64,000 bases of DNA from Sedimentisphaerales bacterium (GTDB lineage Bacteria; Planctomycetota; Phycisphaerae; Sedimentisphaerales; SG8-4). The notes under the pieces are model-generated. The model did not search any database. It was not told the origin of the DNA and saw only the letters and a program-made list of their open reading frames with translations. The translations under genes were made by a program, and so were the position numbers. Every line of letters begins with the position of its first letter. Position 1 is the first letter of the stretch. The stretch covers positions 1 to 64,000 of the forward strand of contig JAFGCA010000275.1 in NCBI GenBank assembly GCA_016932895.1. Direction: 5' to 3'. Positions 1 to 8,519 of this stretch are shown piece after piece.

Positions 1-49
1 CCGCGATAATAGACCGCTATCGCCGAAAATATTTCTCAAATTCATGATT

Positions 50-364
50 TCACCCGCGAATAGGGAAAGTCGGGTTAATGGAGTGGTGCTGACCGGGGCC
101 CTGTCGGCGACTATAGCCTCCCAGGAAGGTTCGTCCGGTCAGAATCCACCACGTGCTCCAACGGTCATGGGGCAAGTGACCGTCGTTGTGCTCCAGGTAC
201 AAGGCCAGTGTCGTGGCCCATTGCCTCAAATTCGCACGGCACGCAACGGCCCGGGCCTGCCGGCGCACCTTCCCGAGCACCAGCAGCAAAATCGCCATCA
301 GCAGCGATACCACGGCGATCACCACGAGCAGCTCGATCAGCGTAAACCCCCGTCTTCTGCACAT
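50..364 (-). CDS. Short type II secretion pseudopilin-like protein (possibly truncated)
   Basis: The 104-residue product begins with a prepilin leader and hydrophobic helix (Gly-Phe-Thr-Leu-Ile-Glu at about residues 6-11) followed by the CRANLRQW signature typical of planctomycetal pseudopilins. Such proteins are cleaved by prepilin peptidase and assembled into a periplasmic pseudopilus or surface fibre. The start is the ATG at 362-364, preceded by a strong AGGAGG. Full members are usually 220-350 residues, so this one stops early, soon after a conserved-looking Trp-rich stretch. A premature stop or a C-terminal loss is likely; the window edge hides what follows. It overlaps the end of the small upstream gene by 28 bp, suggesting one transcript. 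Confidence 0.7.
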   Translation of the reverse strand: MCRRRGFTLIELLVVIAVVSLLMAILLLVLGKVRRQARAVACRANLRQWATTLALYLEHNDGHLPHDRWSTWWILTGRTFLGGYSRRQGPGQHHSINPTFPIRG

Positions 365-618
365 GATTGCGCCTCCTGAATCGTCTCAAGCACGAGTTGT
401 TCGTACCACGACAAGCTACGCCCCTGGAGTCGCATTCGCCTTACAACGGCGTTCCTCACAAACTCACGATCAGCAAAGACCTTTGGGTCTATCAATGGCC
501 TAAGGAGGGGGAGCACGAAATCGCGTGTCTCTTCTTCCGACCATTCTCTTCTCAGCTCTTTCGCGATCCGTCCCAGCTCGACCAGAATCTCCTCCACCGG
601 CTCCTCGGCGAGACGCAC
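337..618 (-). CDS. Small hypothetical protein between two pseudopilin genes
   Basis: I do not recognise the family. The 93-residue product is highly charged and helical-looking, with an amphipathic Glu/Arg/Leu pattern and no signal peptide or membrane segment. The GTG at 616-618 has no ribosome-binding site, but the same frame is open back to the TAG that ends the upstream pseudopilin (676-678). A near-perfect AAGGGAGGTGA lies directly after that TAG. The true start may therefore be further upstream, for example the CTG at 649-651, giving about 104 residues. The gene sits between two pseudopilin genes on the same strand and overlaps the next one, so it is probably in their operon. Confidence 0.55.
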   Translation of the reverse strand: MRLAEEPVEEILVELGRIAKELRREWSEEETRDFVLPLLRPLIDPKVFADREFVRNAVVRRMRLQGRSLSWYEQLVLETIQEAQSCAEDGGLR

Positions 619-675
619 ATACGCGCCGAAGCACGGCCGAGCGAACGCCAGCTCCCGGCGGGCCTCACCTCCCTT

Positions 676-1665
676 CTATTGGTTCCTCTCCGCTGGCTGG
701 TAGCCAAGTCTGCCCCACGTGGCCCGCTGCAATCGCTGCAAGTCATACAAGCCGTCTTCGGTCGTGGGTTCGTAGTCCCCCCCGTCCAGCACCTCCATGA
801 ACACATGGATTGCAGGCGTAGGCACGACCTTGAGAGGCAAGCCTGCCACGGTCTCACGACCCTTCCATTTCCAGTATTCCGCATGACCATCCGCCATGGA
901 AAGGGTTACGCCGTCCGCATGGTGGATCGGAGGGGGGCTGGCCTGCCACCATTTCGGACGAAGATAGTGGACGCGGAAATCCCCCCCGCCTGATGTGACG
1001 CCTTCATCGATGAAGACTGCCCGCGCACCCGCCCCCGGACTGCCAATGTCGGTCAGGCGTGTCAACCGCAGAACCGTATTGCCTACGCGCTTACCGAAGG
1101 GTATCACCTCATCAGAGCTGTTTATCCTGCTTTCGGGCAGATACGTTCCTTCGACCGCGCCGCCGTTGGCGCTGGACACAGTCTTATAAGTGCAAGCATG
1201 GCCGACCCGGCCCCGCGGGCAACGGTAGATATCGATATCTCGCAGATAGGGCCACAAGGGGCCTTTATTCCGGTCCGCGATGATGGCGGAACGGTTCTCC
1301 GGGAAGAGGAATGCCGCCCCCAACCAGCCTTTCATACTTCTCGACCTCGAGGCCCGTTCTCCCCCGGCAAGGCCCAGAACGAGCTTGCCATCGTGTTCAT
1401 CGGCATACGTGATCCATGCCATGGTGAGCTGCCTGAGGTTGCTCAGACAAACCGCCCGCTGCGCCCGTTCGCGCGCCGCACTCATGACCGGGATGAGGAT
1501 CGCTATCAGCAACGCAATCACCGCGATGACGACCAGCAGCTCGATGAGCGTGAAACCATGCGAATCGACGACTGCTGATTGCTGGTTGCCGATTGAATGA
1601 CAGCGTCGCGGCGCCTGCCGCGCATCCGTCTTGGCGTTTTCTGTTTGCCTGCCTTCGAGTTCCAT
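676..1665 (-). CDS. Pseudopilin (prepilin-type N-terminal methylation domain protein)
   Basis: This is an inner-membrane-anchored pseudopilin of the type II secretion/type IV pilus superfamily. The prepilin motif Gly-Phe-Thr-Leu-Ile-Glu lies near residues 37-42 and is followed by a hydrophobic helix and the CLSNLRQL signature. The C-terminal half carries the planctomycetal ADGHAEYW motif. I chose the ATG at 1663-1665 (329 residues) because AGGAG lies 9 bases upstream; an earlier in-frame codon would add 21 residues. The leader before the cleavage site is unusually long, about 37 residues. The stop TAG is followed at once by an in-frame open frame (the small gene downstream). Confidence 0.88.
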   Translation of the reverse strand: MELEGRQTENAKTDARQAPRRCHSIGNQQSAVVDSHGFTLIELLVVIAVIALLIAILIPVMSAARERAQRAVCLSNLRQLTMAWITYADEHDGKLVLGLAGGERASRSRSMKGWLGAAFLFPENRSAIIADRNKGPLWPYLRDIDIYRCPRGRVGHACTYKTVSSANGGAVEGTYLPESRINSSDEVIPFGKRVGNTVLRLTRLTDIGSPGAGARAVFIDEGVTSGGGDFRVHYLRPKWWQASPPPIHHADGVTLSMADGHAEYWKWKGRETVAGLPLKVVPTPAIHVFMEVLDGGDYEPTTEDGLYDLQRLQRATWGRLGYQPAERNQ

Positions 1666-1981
1666 CGCTTTTGCTCCTCGCTTGCCGAAGGAACTCTCCG
1701 CTTCTATTCCGTCACGACAGAACGCCACTGCCGCTACACGAGATCCGCGTCGCTCAAGGGGGCTTTCATCAATGTTGTTCGCGCCTTTACCAACTCCACT
1801 TTTGCACCCCCCCCACAGAGGTCAAGCAAAAAACCAAGAAAACCTAAGAAATTTCAAAAGGAGCAAAGAACCTTCAACGGCACATTCCTCCTTCGCGCCG
1901 GGCGAATCTCGGCGTCGGGGCGTTTGCGGGGAAGGCTCTGGCGTTCGGGGGCAATTTCGCGTATCGTTACGGCCGTTCGAC
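1666..1981. other. Divergent intergenic region with A-rich filler
   Basis: This region separates the minus-strand pseudopilin from the plus-strand glycosyltransferase, so it should contain both promoters. I could not pick a convincing -35/-10 pair. A purine-rich stretch near 1825-1870 (repeated AAAACC/AAGAAA words) resembles the A-rich intergenic filler seen again near 47.7 kb. Confidence 0.4.
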
Positions 1982-3193
1982 ATGGAATGGTACGACTACA
2001 TAGCCTGGGCGGCGCTCGTGGCACAAGCGCTCTTTCTATATCACGCCGTCCGCAATTATCGGTATGCGCTGGCCAAGCTCAGGAAGGAACACCACCTGCT
2101 GTACCGTCCAAAGGCCGCGCTGATCGTGCCCTGCAGGGGTCTGGAGGCGCAGTTCCACTCCAATATCCGCTCGTTCTTCCAACAGGACTACAACAACTAC
2201 CGCCTTTTCTTCGTCGTCGGCGACACCTCGGACCCGGCCTACGCCGAACTCGACCGGATCGCAAACGCCCTGCGCCGGGAATCCCAGGCCCTGGACGTGC
2301 AGATCCTCGTCGCCGGCGCGTCCACGTCCAGCAGCCAGAAGATTCACAATCTGCTCCACGCTATCCAGCGCGTCCCGACCGATACGGAGGTCCTGGCCTT
2401 CGCCGATTCGGACATCTGCGTGGATCGGGACTGGCTCAGCCGGCTGGTCTGGCCCCTGCGCCGGTCCAAATGTGGGCTGGCCACCGGCTACCGCTGGTTC
2501 GTCCCGACCCGGAACAACCTCGCCAGCCTCGTGCTCTCGGCCGTCAACGCCAGCGTCGCGCAGCTCCTGGGCAACAGCCGCTTCAACCAGGCCTGGGGCG
2601 GTTCCATGGCCGTCCGCGCCGAGGATTTTCGCCGCCTCAACCTCCGCCAGACCTGGAAGGGCACGCTGAGCGACGACCTCTCCCTGAGCCGGGCCGTACG
2701 CAAAGCCGGCATGAAAGTCACCTTCGTCCCCGGCTGCCTCGTCGCTTCCCTCGAAGCCATGAGCTGGTCGGCGTTCTACGAGTTCGCCCGGCGACAGTTT
2801 CTCATCACCCGCGTCTACACGCCCGCGACCTGGTGGCTGGGCTTTCTGAGCAGTCTGGGCTCCGTTGCCGGCCTCTGGGGAGGCGCCGCCGTCGCCCTGT
2901 GGGCGGCCCGGGACCAGGAGATGCCGTGGCTGTATGCCGCCGTGCCGGTGATTTTCCTGGCCGGCCAACTGCTCCGCGCGGTTCTCCGCCAGCGAATGGC
3001 CGTGAAAATCCTGAGCGCATATCGCCGGCAACTCGTACCGACGGCCTGGGCGGACATCCTCGGTTCCTGGCTCTGGTCGCTTCTGCTGTTGTTCGTCCTC
3101 CTCTCGTCGGCCTTCGGACGCACCATCCGCTGGCGCGGCATCCGCTACCGGCTCGACAGCCCGCACAAGACCACCATCCTGACCGAACCATAG
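1982..3193 (+). CDS. Membrane glycosyltransferase, family 2/21 (ceramide glucosyltransferase-like)
   Basis: The 403-residue protein has one N-terminal membrane segment (about 5-24), a GT-A catalytic domain and three C-terminal membrane segments. Visible motifs are Asp-Ser-Asp at 142-144 (metal/UDP-sugar binding), Asp-Asp at 231-232 (catalytic base region) and an RRQFLITR block at about 270-277, equivalent to the (Q/R)xxRW motif. This arrangement is that of GT21-like enzymes, which transfer a sugar to a membrane lipid, including the hopanoid glycosyltransferase HpnI type. The start is the ATG at 1982; upstream in-frame sequence is low-complexity and not protein-like. The actual acceptor cannot be told from sequence. 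Confidence 0.82.
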   Translation: MEWYDYIAWAALVAQALFLYHAVRNYRYALAKLRKEHHLLYRPKAALIVPCRGLEAQFHSNIRSFFQQDYNNYRLFFVVGDTSDPAYAELDRIANALRRESQALDVQILVAGASTSSSQKIHNLLHAIQRVPTDTEVLAFADSDICVDRDWLSRLVWPLRRSKCGLATGYRWFVPTRNNLASLVLSAVNASVAQLLGNSRFNQAWGGSMAVRAEDFRRLNLRQTWKGTLSDDLSLSRAVRKAGMKVTFVPGCLVASLEAMSWSAFYEFARRQFLITRVYTPATWWLGFLSSLGSVAGLWGGAAVALWAARDQEMPWLYAAVPVIFLAGQLLRAVLRQRMAVKILSAYRRQLVPTAWADILGSWLWSLLLLFVLLSSAFGRTIRWRGIRYRLDSPHKTTILTEP

Positions 3194-3330
3194 ACTCATG
3201 CCTCAACCACATCTGGGGTCTTCAAACAATCGTCGCGCTCCGGTACAATGCAGCAAGCCTCTTTTCTCAAAACGGCCGGAACGGGCACAAGTCGAACAAT
3301 CGCCCGTCGAGGCATGTCCGGAGGACCGAT

Positions 3331-4719
3331 ATGAAACAGTTCGTTCGAGCGTCAGTGGCCGCGTGCCTGAGCATCGCCGGCGTCACCGGCGCGGCGGCGC
3401 CGCAGATGAAGCTTTGGCGGCAGATCGACATCGAGCGGTATCAAGGCTCGTTTGTCTGTGTCGGAGATTTGAACGACGATGGTCGCGCGGATTTCCTGCT
3501 CTATCGCGAAGGGCCGATGACGGTGCCGGGATACCTGGCGGCGGTCGACCACGAAGGCACGCGATTGTGGGAACTGGGCGACCGCACGATCGAAAAACAC
3601 AGCAGCGACGGTGCATGGAAGGAGCCGGCCCTGCGCGGGATCGCGTTCATCCACGACCTCGATCAGGACGGCAAAGCGGAGGTCGTCACCGAGTTCTGGA
3701 AAAACGGCAAGCCCATGCTGTACGTGCTGGAAGGCGGCACGGGCAAGATTCTGCAGCAGCGCGAGTCACCGTTCGATCTGGACGTGCGCGGCGGACGGCG
3801 CAGTCGTTGTCACCCGGTGGGCCGCGTCGCTTATCCCCGAGGCAAGGCGGGCAAGCCGGCAATCGTGCTGAAGTACGGCGCCAGCAACCACGTTCCGTGT
3901 CTCGCAGTCGCGCTCGACGCGCAGCTCCACGAGATGTGGCGCCTACCGGCGAGCAAGCACGCCATGGGACACATCCCGAGCGTGGGCGACGTGGATGACG
4001 ACGGGCGAGACGAGATCATCTTCGGGACGCTTCTGGTGGACGAATCGGGCAGAGAAGTGTGGCAAAAAGAGGTGGACCGGCACGCCGACTGCACGGCGAT
4101 TGCCGACGTCCACCCGGCCCCGGGACGGGAACTGCTCGTCAGTGTGTGCTCGACGGGGCCGGCCTATTGCCTCGCCGCCGACGGCCGCGTCCTCTGGGAG
4201 AAAACCCGCCAGGAGGTGCCCCACGGACAGGGGATCTGGGCGGGGGATTTCATCGAGGCCGAGCCGGGGCAGGAAGTCATCATCCTGCGCAGCGGCCACG
4301 TCGGCGACTTCATCACGGTCCGGGGCGCCGACGGAACGCAGATCGCGGCCTTTCGCCACAAGCGAACGTACCAGGGCTACCCCGACTTCCCCTGCGTCGT
4401 GAACTGGAAGCCGGGCCACGAGCAGTCCCTGTGGATCCCCATCGACCGCACGCTCGTTGACGGCCGCGGAACTGTCGTCGCCGAGCTGGGGACCTTCGAA
4501 CCACTGGCAGCCGAGACGCTCGACTGGGGCGAAACCAAGAGCCACCTGGCCGTGCAGGCCTTCGCCATCGATCTGTGCGCAGACCCGCGCCAAGAGCTTG
4601 TCCTCTACCAACCCTACAACGGGAAAGCCATCCTGATCTTCACCCAGCCCGACTCAGACGGAGCCGAAAAACCGTACGTGCACGAGAAGAACGCGTACAA
4701 CATCCGCAGCTACTTCTAA
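3331..4719 (+). CDS. Exported FG-GAP/VCBS-type beta-propeller protein
   Basis: The 462-residue product has an N-terminal signal peptide (about 1-23) and repeated Asp-rich loops of the FG-GAP/VCBS kind, for example near residues 46-55 (GDLNDDGRADF), 109-116 and about 215-225 (GDVDDDGRDEI). These loops bind calcium in beta-propellers. The layout and the C-terminal NAYNIRSYF ending recall planctomycetal propellers related to family 11 rhamnogalacturonan lyases, but I see no catalytic evidence. GGAGG lies 6 bases before the ATG at 3331. It follows the glycosyltransferase by 137 bases and converges with the diguanylate cyclase gene. Confidence 0.78.
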   Translation: MKQFVRASVAACLSIAGVTGAAAPQMKLWRQIDIERYQGSFVCVGDLNDDGRADFLLYREGPMTVPGYLAAVDHEGTRLWELGDRTIEKHSSDGAWKEPALRGIAFIHDLDQDGKAEVVTEFWKNGKPMLYVLEGGTGKILQQRESPFDLDVRGGRRSRCHPVGRVAYPRGKAGKPAIVLKYGASNHVPCLAVALDAQLHEMWRLPASKHAMGHIPSVGDVDDDGRDEIIFGTLLVDESGREVWQKEVDRHADCTAIADVHPAPGRELLVSVCSTGPAYCLAADGRVLWEKTRQEVPHGQGIWAGDFIEAEPGQEVIILRSGHVGDFITVRGADGTQIAAFRHKRTYQGYPDFPCVVNWKPGHEQSLWIPIDRTLVDGRGTVVAELGTFEPLAAETLDWGETKSHLAVQAFAIDLCADPRQELVLYQPYNGKAILIFTQPDSDGAEKPYVHEKNAYNIRSYF

Positions 4720-4769
4720 GGATTGGGAAAAGCACGGTCGCTGCCATGGGATCGCTCAGAGGAGATTCG

Positions 4770-5825
4770 TCACCGGGGCACGTCGGCGCGGTGGTTTTGG
4801 GCCTCACCGACGAGGTAGATGCGATTCTTGCCGCTGCGTTTGGCGTCCAACAAGGCCTCATCAGCGCGTCGGAGAAGCTCATGGACGGTTTCACCGTCGC
4901 GCGGGAAGCTGGCCAGCCCCCCGCTGATCGTCAGGACGCCCTCGCCCTTCGGGCCCAGATGGCGCAGCTCGGCGTGACCGAACGCCTGCTGAAAGCGAGT
5001 GGCCACCTCGATCACTCCGGCGGGATGCTCGGCATCGAGCGAGCGTCGGTCGTCCTCGAAGTCGTCCCAGCTTCGGCGCGGATCGTCCCAGAAGACGACG
5101 GCGAACTCATCGCCCCCGATGCGCGCGACCACATCGTGAGGCCGGCAGCACCGCCGCATGAGAAGGGCCGCCTGCTTGAGGATCTCGTCGCCCGTCAGGT
5201 GGCCGTACGTGTCGTTGTAGTGCTTGAAATTGTCGATGTCAAAAACGAGCAACGTCACGCGCCCGTTGTCACGCCGGGCGTACTCCAGGACCTGCCGGGC
5301 GAACTCCAAAATGTACCGCCGGTTCCTCAGGCCCGTCAGGTCATCGGTCGTCGCCAGCCGTTCGAGGTGCCGGAGGGTCCTTTCCAATTCCCCGCCGACC
5401 GTCGGGGCGTCTCCGGTTGCCGCCTGCGCTTGCGTCCCGCCGTCGGGCGCACAGACACGCGTCACCCGGGTCGGGCAGACCACGTACGCATCGGCGAGCC
5501 GCTCCTCGCCTGCCGCGCCCGCCGTCAAGCGGCGCGCGATCGGCTCGTCGTACATCTGCGCCAGCAGGACAATCCGGGCGTCGGTACCCTTTCGCAAGGC
5601 CCGCAGAACGGCCGGCAACCGGCCGGAGGCCCCGTTCATCACGACGCCGATCGTGCCAAACCCACCCTGGACCGCCGCGTCTATGGCATCGAGAACGTTC
5701 TCACGCACCTCGCACGCGTAGCGCCCCACTGCGTCGGCATCCAGAAACACCTTGCGGATATCTCCTACGAACAGAACCTTGCCGGGCGTTCCCTGCAAGG
5801 GGGGCAAATGCGGGGGGTTACTCAT
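4770..5825 (-). CDS. Diguanylate cyclase with degenerate receiver-like N-terminus
   Basis: This protein makes the second messenger c-di-GMP from two GTP. The C-terminal GGDEF domain is intact: substrate-region DDLTGLRNRR at 161-170, GGDEF at 237-241, and an RxxD inhibitory I-site at 228-231, so product inhibition is expected. An acidic/basic insertion (about 246-275) follows the active-site loop. The N-terminal 1-125 looks like a receiver fold (GKVLFVGD start) but has no Asp at the usual phosphoacceptor strand (GVVMNGASG), so it probably senses something other than phosphate. The start overlaps the end of the upstream gene by 8 bp, indicating translational coupling. Confidence 0.9.
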   Translation of the reverse strand: MSNPPHLPPLQGTPGKVLFVGDIRKVFLDADAVGRYACEVRENVLDAIDAAVQGGFGTIGVVMNGASGRLPAVLRALRKGTDARIVLLAQMYDEPIARRLTAGAAGEERLADAYVVCPTRVTRVCAPDGGTQAQAATGDAPTVGGELERTLRHLERLATTDDLTGLRNRRYILEFARQVLEYARRDNGRVTLLVFDIDNFKHYNDTYGHLTGDEILKQAALLMRRCCRPHDVVARIGGDEFAVVFWDDPRRSWDDFEDDRRSLDAEHPAGVIEVATRFQQAFGHAELRHLGPKGEGVLTISGGLASFPRDGETVHELLRRADEALLDAKRSGKNRIYLVGEAQNHRADVPR

Positions 5826-6303
5826 CTTTCTCCTGCCCTAACAGTGCTTCGATCTCGGCCTCCGTCGCGCGACAGTCTTCGTCCAGGAACTCGTCCTCGC
5901 CATGTTTCGCGCGGCATCCCCCGGCCGCGAGCCAGGTCTCGAAAGCGTTGCGAAGTTCTTCGACCTTCCCCACCAGGCAGGCGCCGCCGCGTACGGCCAG
6001 CAGAACCTGCTGCTGCTCGGTGCTATCGGCCTCGTCCAACAAACAACAACATCGCGCCCCGCCGGTTTCGGCCAGGGCGAAGAGCCGGCCCTGCTCCCGC
6101 GTCAGCTCGCCCAGCGCGCCGATAACCATCAGACAACGCCCGGCCCCGCGAGCCAATTCGACCACGGCCGAATAGACATCCGCGCACCGGACCACATCCA
6201 GCTCGTACTCTTCGGCCAATTGCAGAGTCTCAGCGACGAAGCGCGCGCACTTCCGCCCCACCACTATCACACCCGGCCCAAGATGCGCATCACCTGCCAC
6301 CAT
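5818..6303 (-). CDS. Pseudo-receiver-like protein coupled to the diguanylate cyclase
   Basis: The product (161 residues from the ATG at 6301-6303; a GTG at 6357 would add 18) has the alternating hydrophobic strand/helix pattern of a response-regulator receiver (GVIVVGRK ... RCLMVIGALGE ... ARCCCLLDEAD). The acidic phosphorylation site is not present after the third strand. The C-terminus is very acidic. It overlaps the GGDEF gene by 8 bp. I infer a partner or input module for the cyclase; no specific family name is claimed. Confidence 0.6.
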   Translation of the reverse strand: MVAGDAHLGPGVIVVGRKCARFVAETLQLAEEYELDVVRCADVYSAVVELARGAGRCLMVIGALGELTREQGRLFALAETGGARCCCLLDEADSTEQQQVLLAVRGGACLVGKVEELRNAFETWLAAGGCRAKHGEDEFLDEDCRATEAEIEALLGQEKDE

Positions 6304-6489
6304 GATCCCATTACCCTGCCTATCCGCAACGCGGCCACCCACCGCGCCATACACCACTCCCCATTACCCTTTAGTCTACTAAAACTTGCGCCGATGTCAA
6401 AATCATTTGCCGCCGACCGCGCGCGACAACCCGCAGATCGCCGGCCGTCATGGCCCAGGAGGCTGACCCCTGAGATATGAACCGGCCGG

Positions 6490-8445
6490 CTATTCGGGGC
6501 GGGGAAGATCTTCGAGGTTCTTGGCGACTTGCTCGGCGTAGAAGCTCCGGGGATAGAGGCTGAGGAAGCCGGCCAACATGTCGCGGGCCTTAATGAGGCT
6601 TTCCTTGTCGGCTTTGCGCTGATAGAGCTGGATCTTGAGACGGGTCAGCTCGTAGAGGGCCTGCATGCCGCCGTCGGTTTTCTGGAATTTTCGATGCAGC
6701 TCAGCGAGGCGCTCGCCGCGGCCTTGTTCGTCGTCGAGGAGCTTGGCCTGGGCCAGCAGGATGTTGTCGCGCAGCCCGTCCTGCTCGCCCGTTCGGGCCA
6801 GGAGCGTCTCAAGCTGCTGTTCGTATTCGGTCCCGTGGGGGTCAAGCAGGACCAGGCGGGCCAGGCGGTGGACGGCGCCGTCGGCGCCGTTGCGGTTCTG
6901 CGGGCCGATCAACGTGCGCAGCTCGTGGATGCGCCGTTGCAGTTCCGTCAGCCTCACGGCCGTCATGACCGTCGTGGCGGGCGGGCGAAACGCGCTGAAC
7001 AAACGGTCGGAGACGGGCCGGGCTTCTTCGTACAAGGTCAACTGCTCGGCGAGCATGTCGTTGGCGTCGGCGAGAATGCGCTCGGCGCGATCGAGAGCGG
7101 CCAGAAGCTTCGGCTCGGGCAAGCCCCCCTGGGCCGCCGTGTGCCAGGCCACCCGCCAGCGGGCCTCGATCGATTCCGGACTGTCGTTATAATCGGCCAC
7201 GGTATACAGACGATTCCACGTACCCAGCGCCCGCTCGTGCGGGTGGTCGCTGTAAAAGTGCAGCAGATCGTCCCGCTCGAAGCGCCGCAGGTCGGGACTG
7301 TACTCGTTGAGAAGTCCCTTGTAATACAGCGCGATCGGCATGCGATCGCTGCGCGCGCGGCGCACGAGAATTTCCTGCTGAATCACCTCGGGAATCCACC
7401 AGGGCTTGGGCGGCCGAATGAACTGATCGTACTGCTTTTCCAGCCCCTTCCTTCTCTCCTGGTACAACAGCTCGGCTGGAACGTCGAGCCAGGAGGGCCA
7501 ATCGCCCTTGCGCAGCTTGATCTGAATCTGCTCCTTCATCATCTCGCGCAGCGGAATCCGCTCCGTCGGCGCAAAGAGCATGCTCAAGACTCTCTGCTTG
7601 TCGCGGGCGTCGTTCTCGGGATCCACGGCGATATCGACGGTCTGATCCAACAGGTCGCGAATGCTGTGGTCGCGAAATTCGGGCACGGCCTCCGGGTTGT
7701 TCTTGGCTACATAAAACTGATAATCAAGCTCGTCAAAACCTATTTTCCATTCAAACACGCCCAGCGCCAGCAACAGCGTCGTGGTGGTGAAGATCCATAT
7801 CAAGCCCGGTCGGTACCGCGTGTAATGGCCGATGCCAAGCACCAGACCGGCAACCGTCAGCCCCACAATCCAGGCCCCGATCCACGGGGCGAACGAGAAG
7901 CTCCACTCCAACGGCTCCACACCGCGCGCCGAACCGAAGACGCCCCAGTAGATCAACTGCGGCGACATGCACAGGGCGATGGCAATAATGCGCGACCGAA
8001 ACCGCAGCGGCCGCGCCGCCACCGCAAAACAGCTCAGCAACAGGAAGATCGCAAAGCCCGGCAGATTCGCCAGGAAAAACACCGCCAGCAGGAAGATGAA
8101 ACCGTGTCCGAAGCTCATCAATTGAGAAATGAGCACCGGGACCACCGCCATGATCCCCATCAGCAGCCCCAACACCACGATCTGCCAGGGATACTCGAAG
8201 ATGCTCGCCCCGGTGACCGCCGCCTGATCGAGCCGCCAGAAATCGGGGACCGTCTGCGAGGCCAAATCGAAGGCCCAGAATGTCCCCGTTGCAATTCTCG
8301 ACCACACGAGACAGGCAATCGAAAACGCCACGACCGCCAGCAGCCAGCACCGTTGCACGTTCTTGTGACTGTAGTGCAACGTGGGCCCAACGGTCAGAAA
8401 GGACTTGGACACCTTCGGTGTCTTTTCCGTCTCTTTATTCTCCAT
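6490..8445 (-). CDS. Multi-pass membrane protein with long soluble C-terminus, unknown function
   Basis: I do not recognise the family. The 651-residue product starts at the ATG at 8443-8445; an in-frame GTG at 8509-8511, just after the ahcY stop, would add 22 residues. The first 240 residues hold about six to seven hydrophobic segments. The remaining ~400 residues are soluble, helical and rich in Leu/Arg/Glu, resembling tetratricopeptide-like solenoids (ALDRAERILADANDMLAEQL region). The gap to ahcY is under 80 bp, so both are probably on one transcript. A role in methyl metabolism is not supported by anything in the protein itself. Confidence 0.75.
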   Translation of the reverse strand: MENKETEKTPKVSKSFLTVGPTLHYSHKNVQRCWLLAVVAFSIACLVWSRIATGTFWAFDLASQTVPDFWRLDQAAVTGASIFEYPWQIVVLGLLMGIMAVVPVLISQLMSFGHGFIFLLAVFFLANLPGFAIFLLLSCFAVAARPLRFRSRIIAIALCMSPQLIYWGVFGSARGVEPLEWSFSFAPWIGAWIVGLTVAGLVLGIGHYTRYRPGLIWIFTTTTLLLALGVFEWKIGFDELDYQFYVAKNNPEAVPEFRDHSIRDLLDQTVDIAVDPENDARDKQRVLSMLFAPTERIPLREMMKEQIQIKLRKGDWPSWLDVPAELLYQERRKGLEKQYDQFIRPPKPWWIPEVIQQEILVRRARSDRMPIALYYKGLLNEYSPDLRRFERDDLLHFYSDHPHERALGTWNRLYTVADYNDSPESIEARWRVAWHTAAQGGLPEPKLLAALDRAERILADANDMLAEQLTLYEEARPVSDRLFSAFRPPATTVMTAVRLTELQRRIHELRTLIGPQNRNGADGAVHRLARLVLLDPHGTEYEQQLETLLARTGEQDGLRDNILLAQAKLLDDEQGRGERLAELHRKFQKTDGGMQALYELTRLKIQLYQRKADKESLIKARDMLAGFLSLYPRSFYAEQVAKNLEDLPRPE

Positions 8446-8519
8446 AGCGCCACGACGCCGCGCGACCGCGTCTTGGCTCAACCGCGTCGCCGGCGTCGAT
8501 CCCAGAGACACTCGATCGG

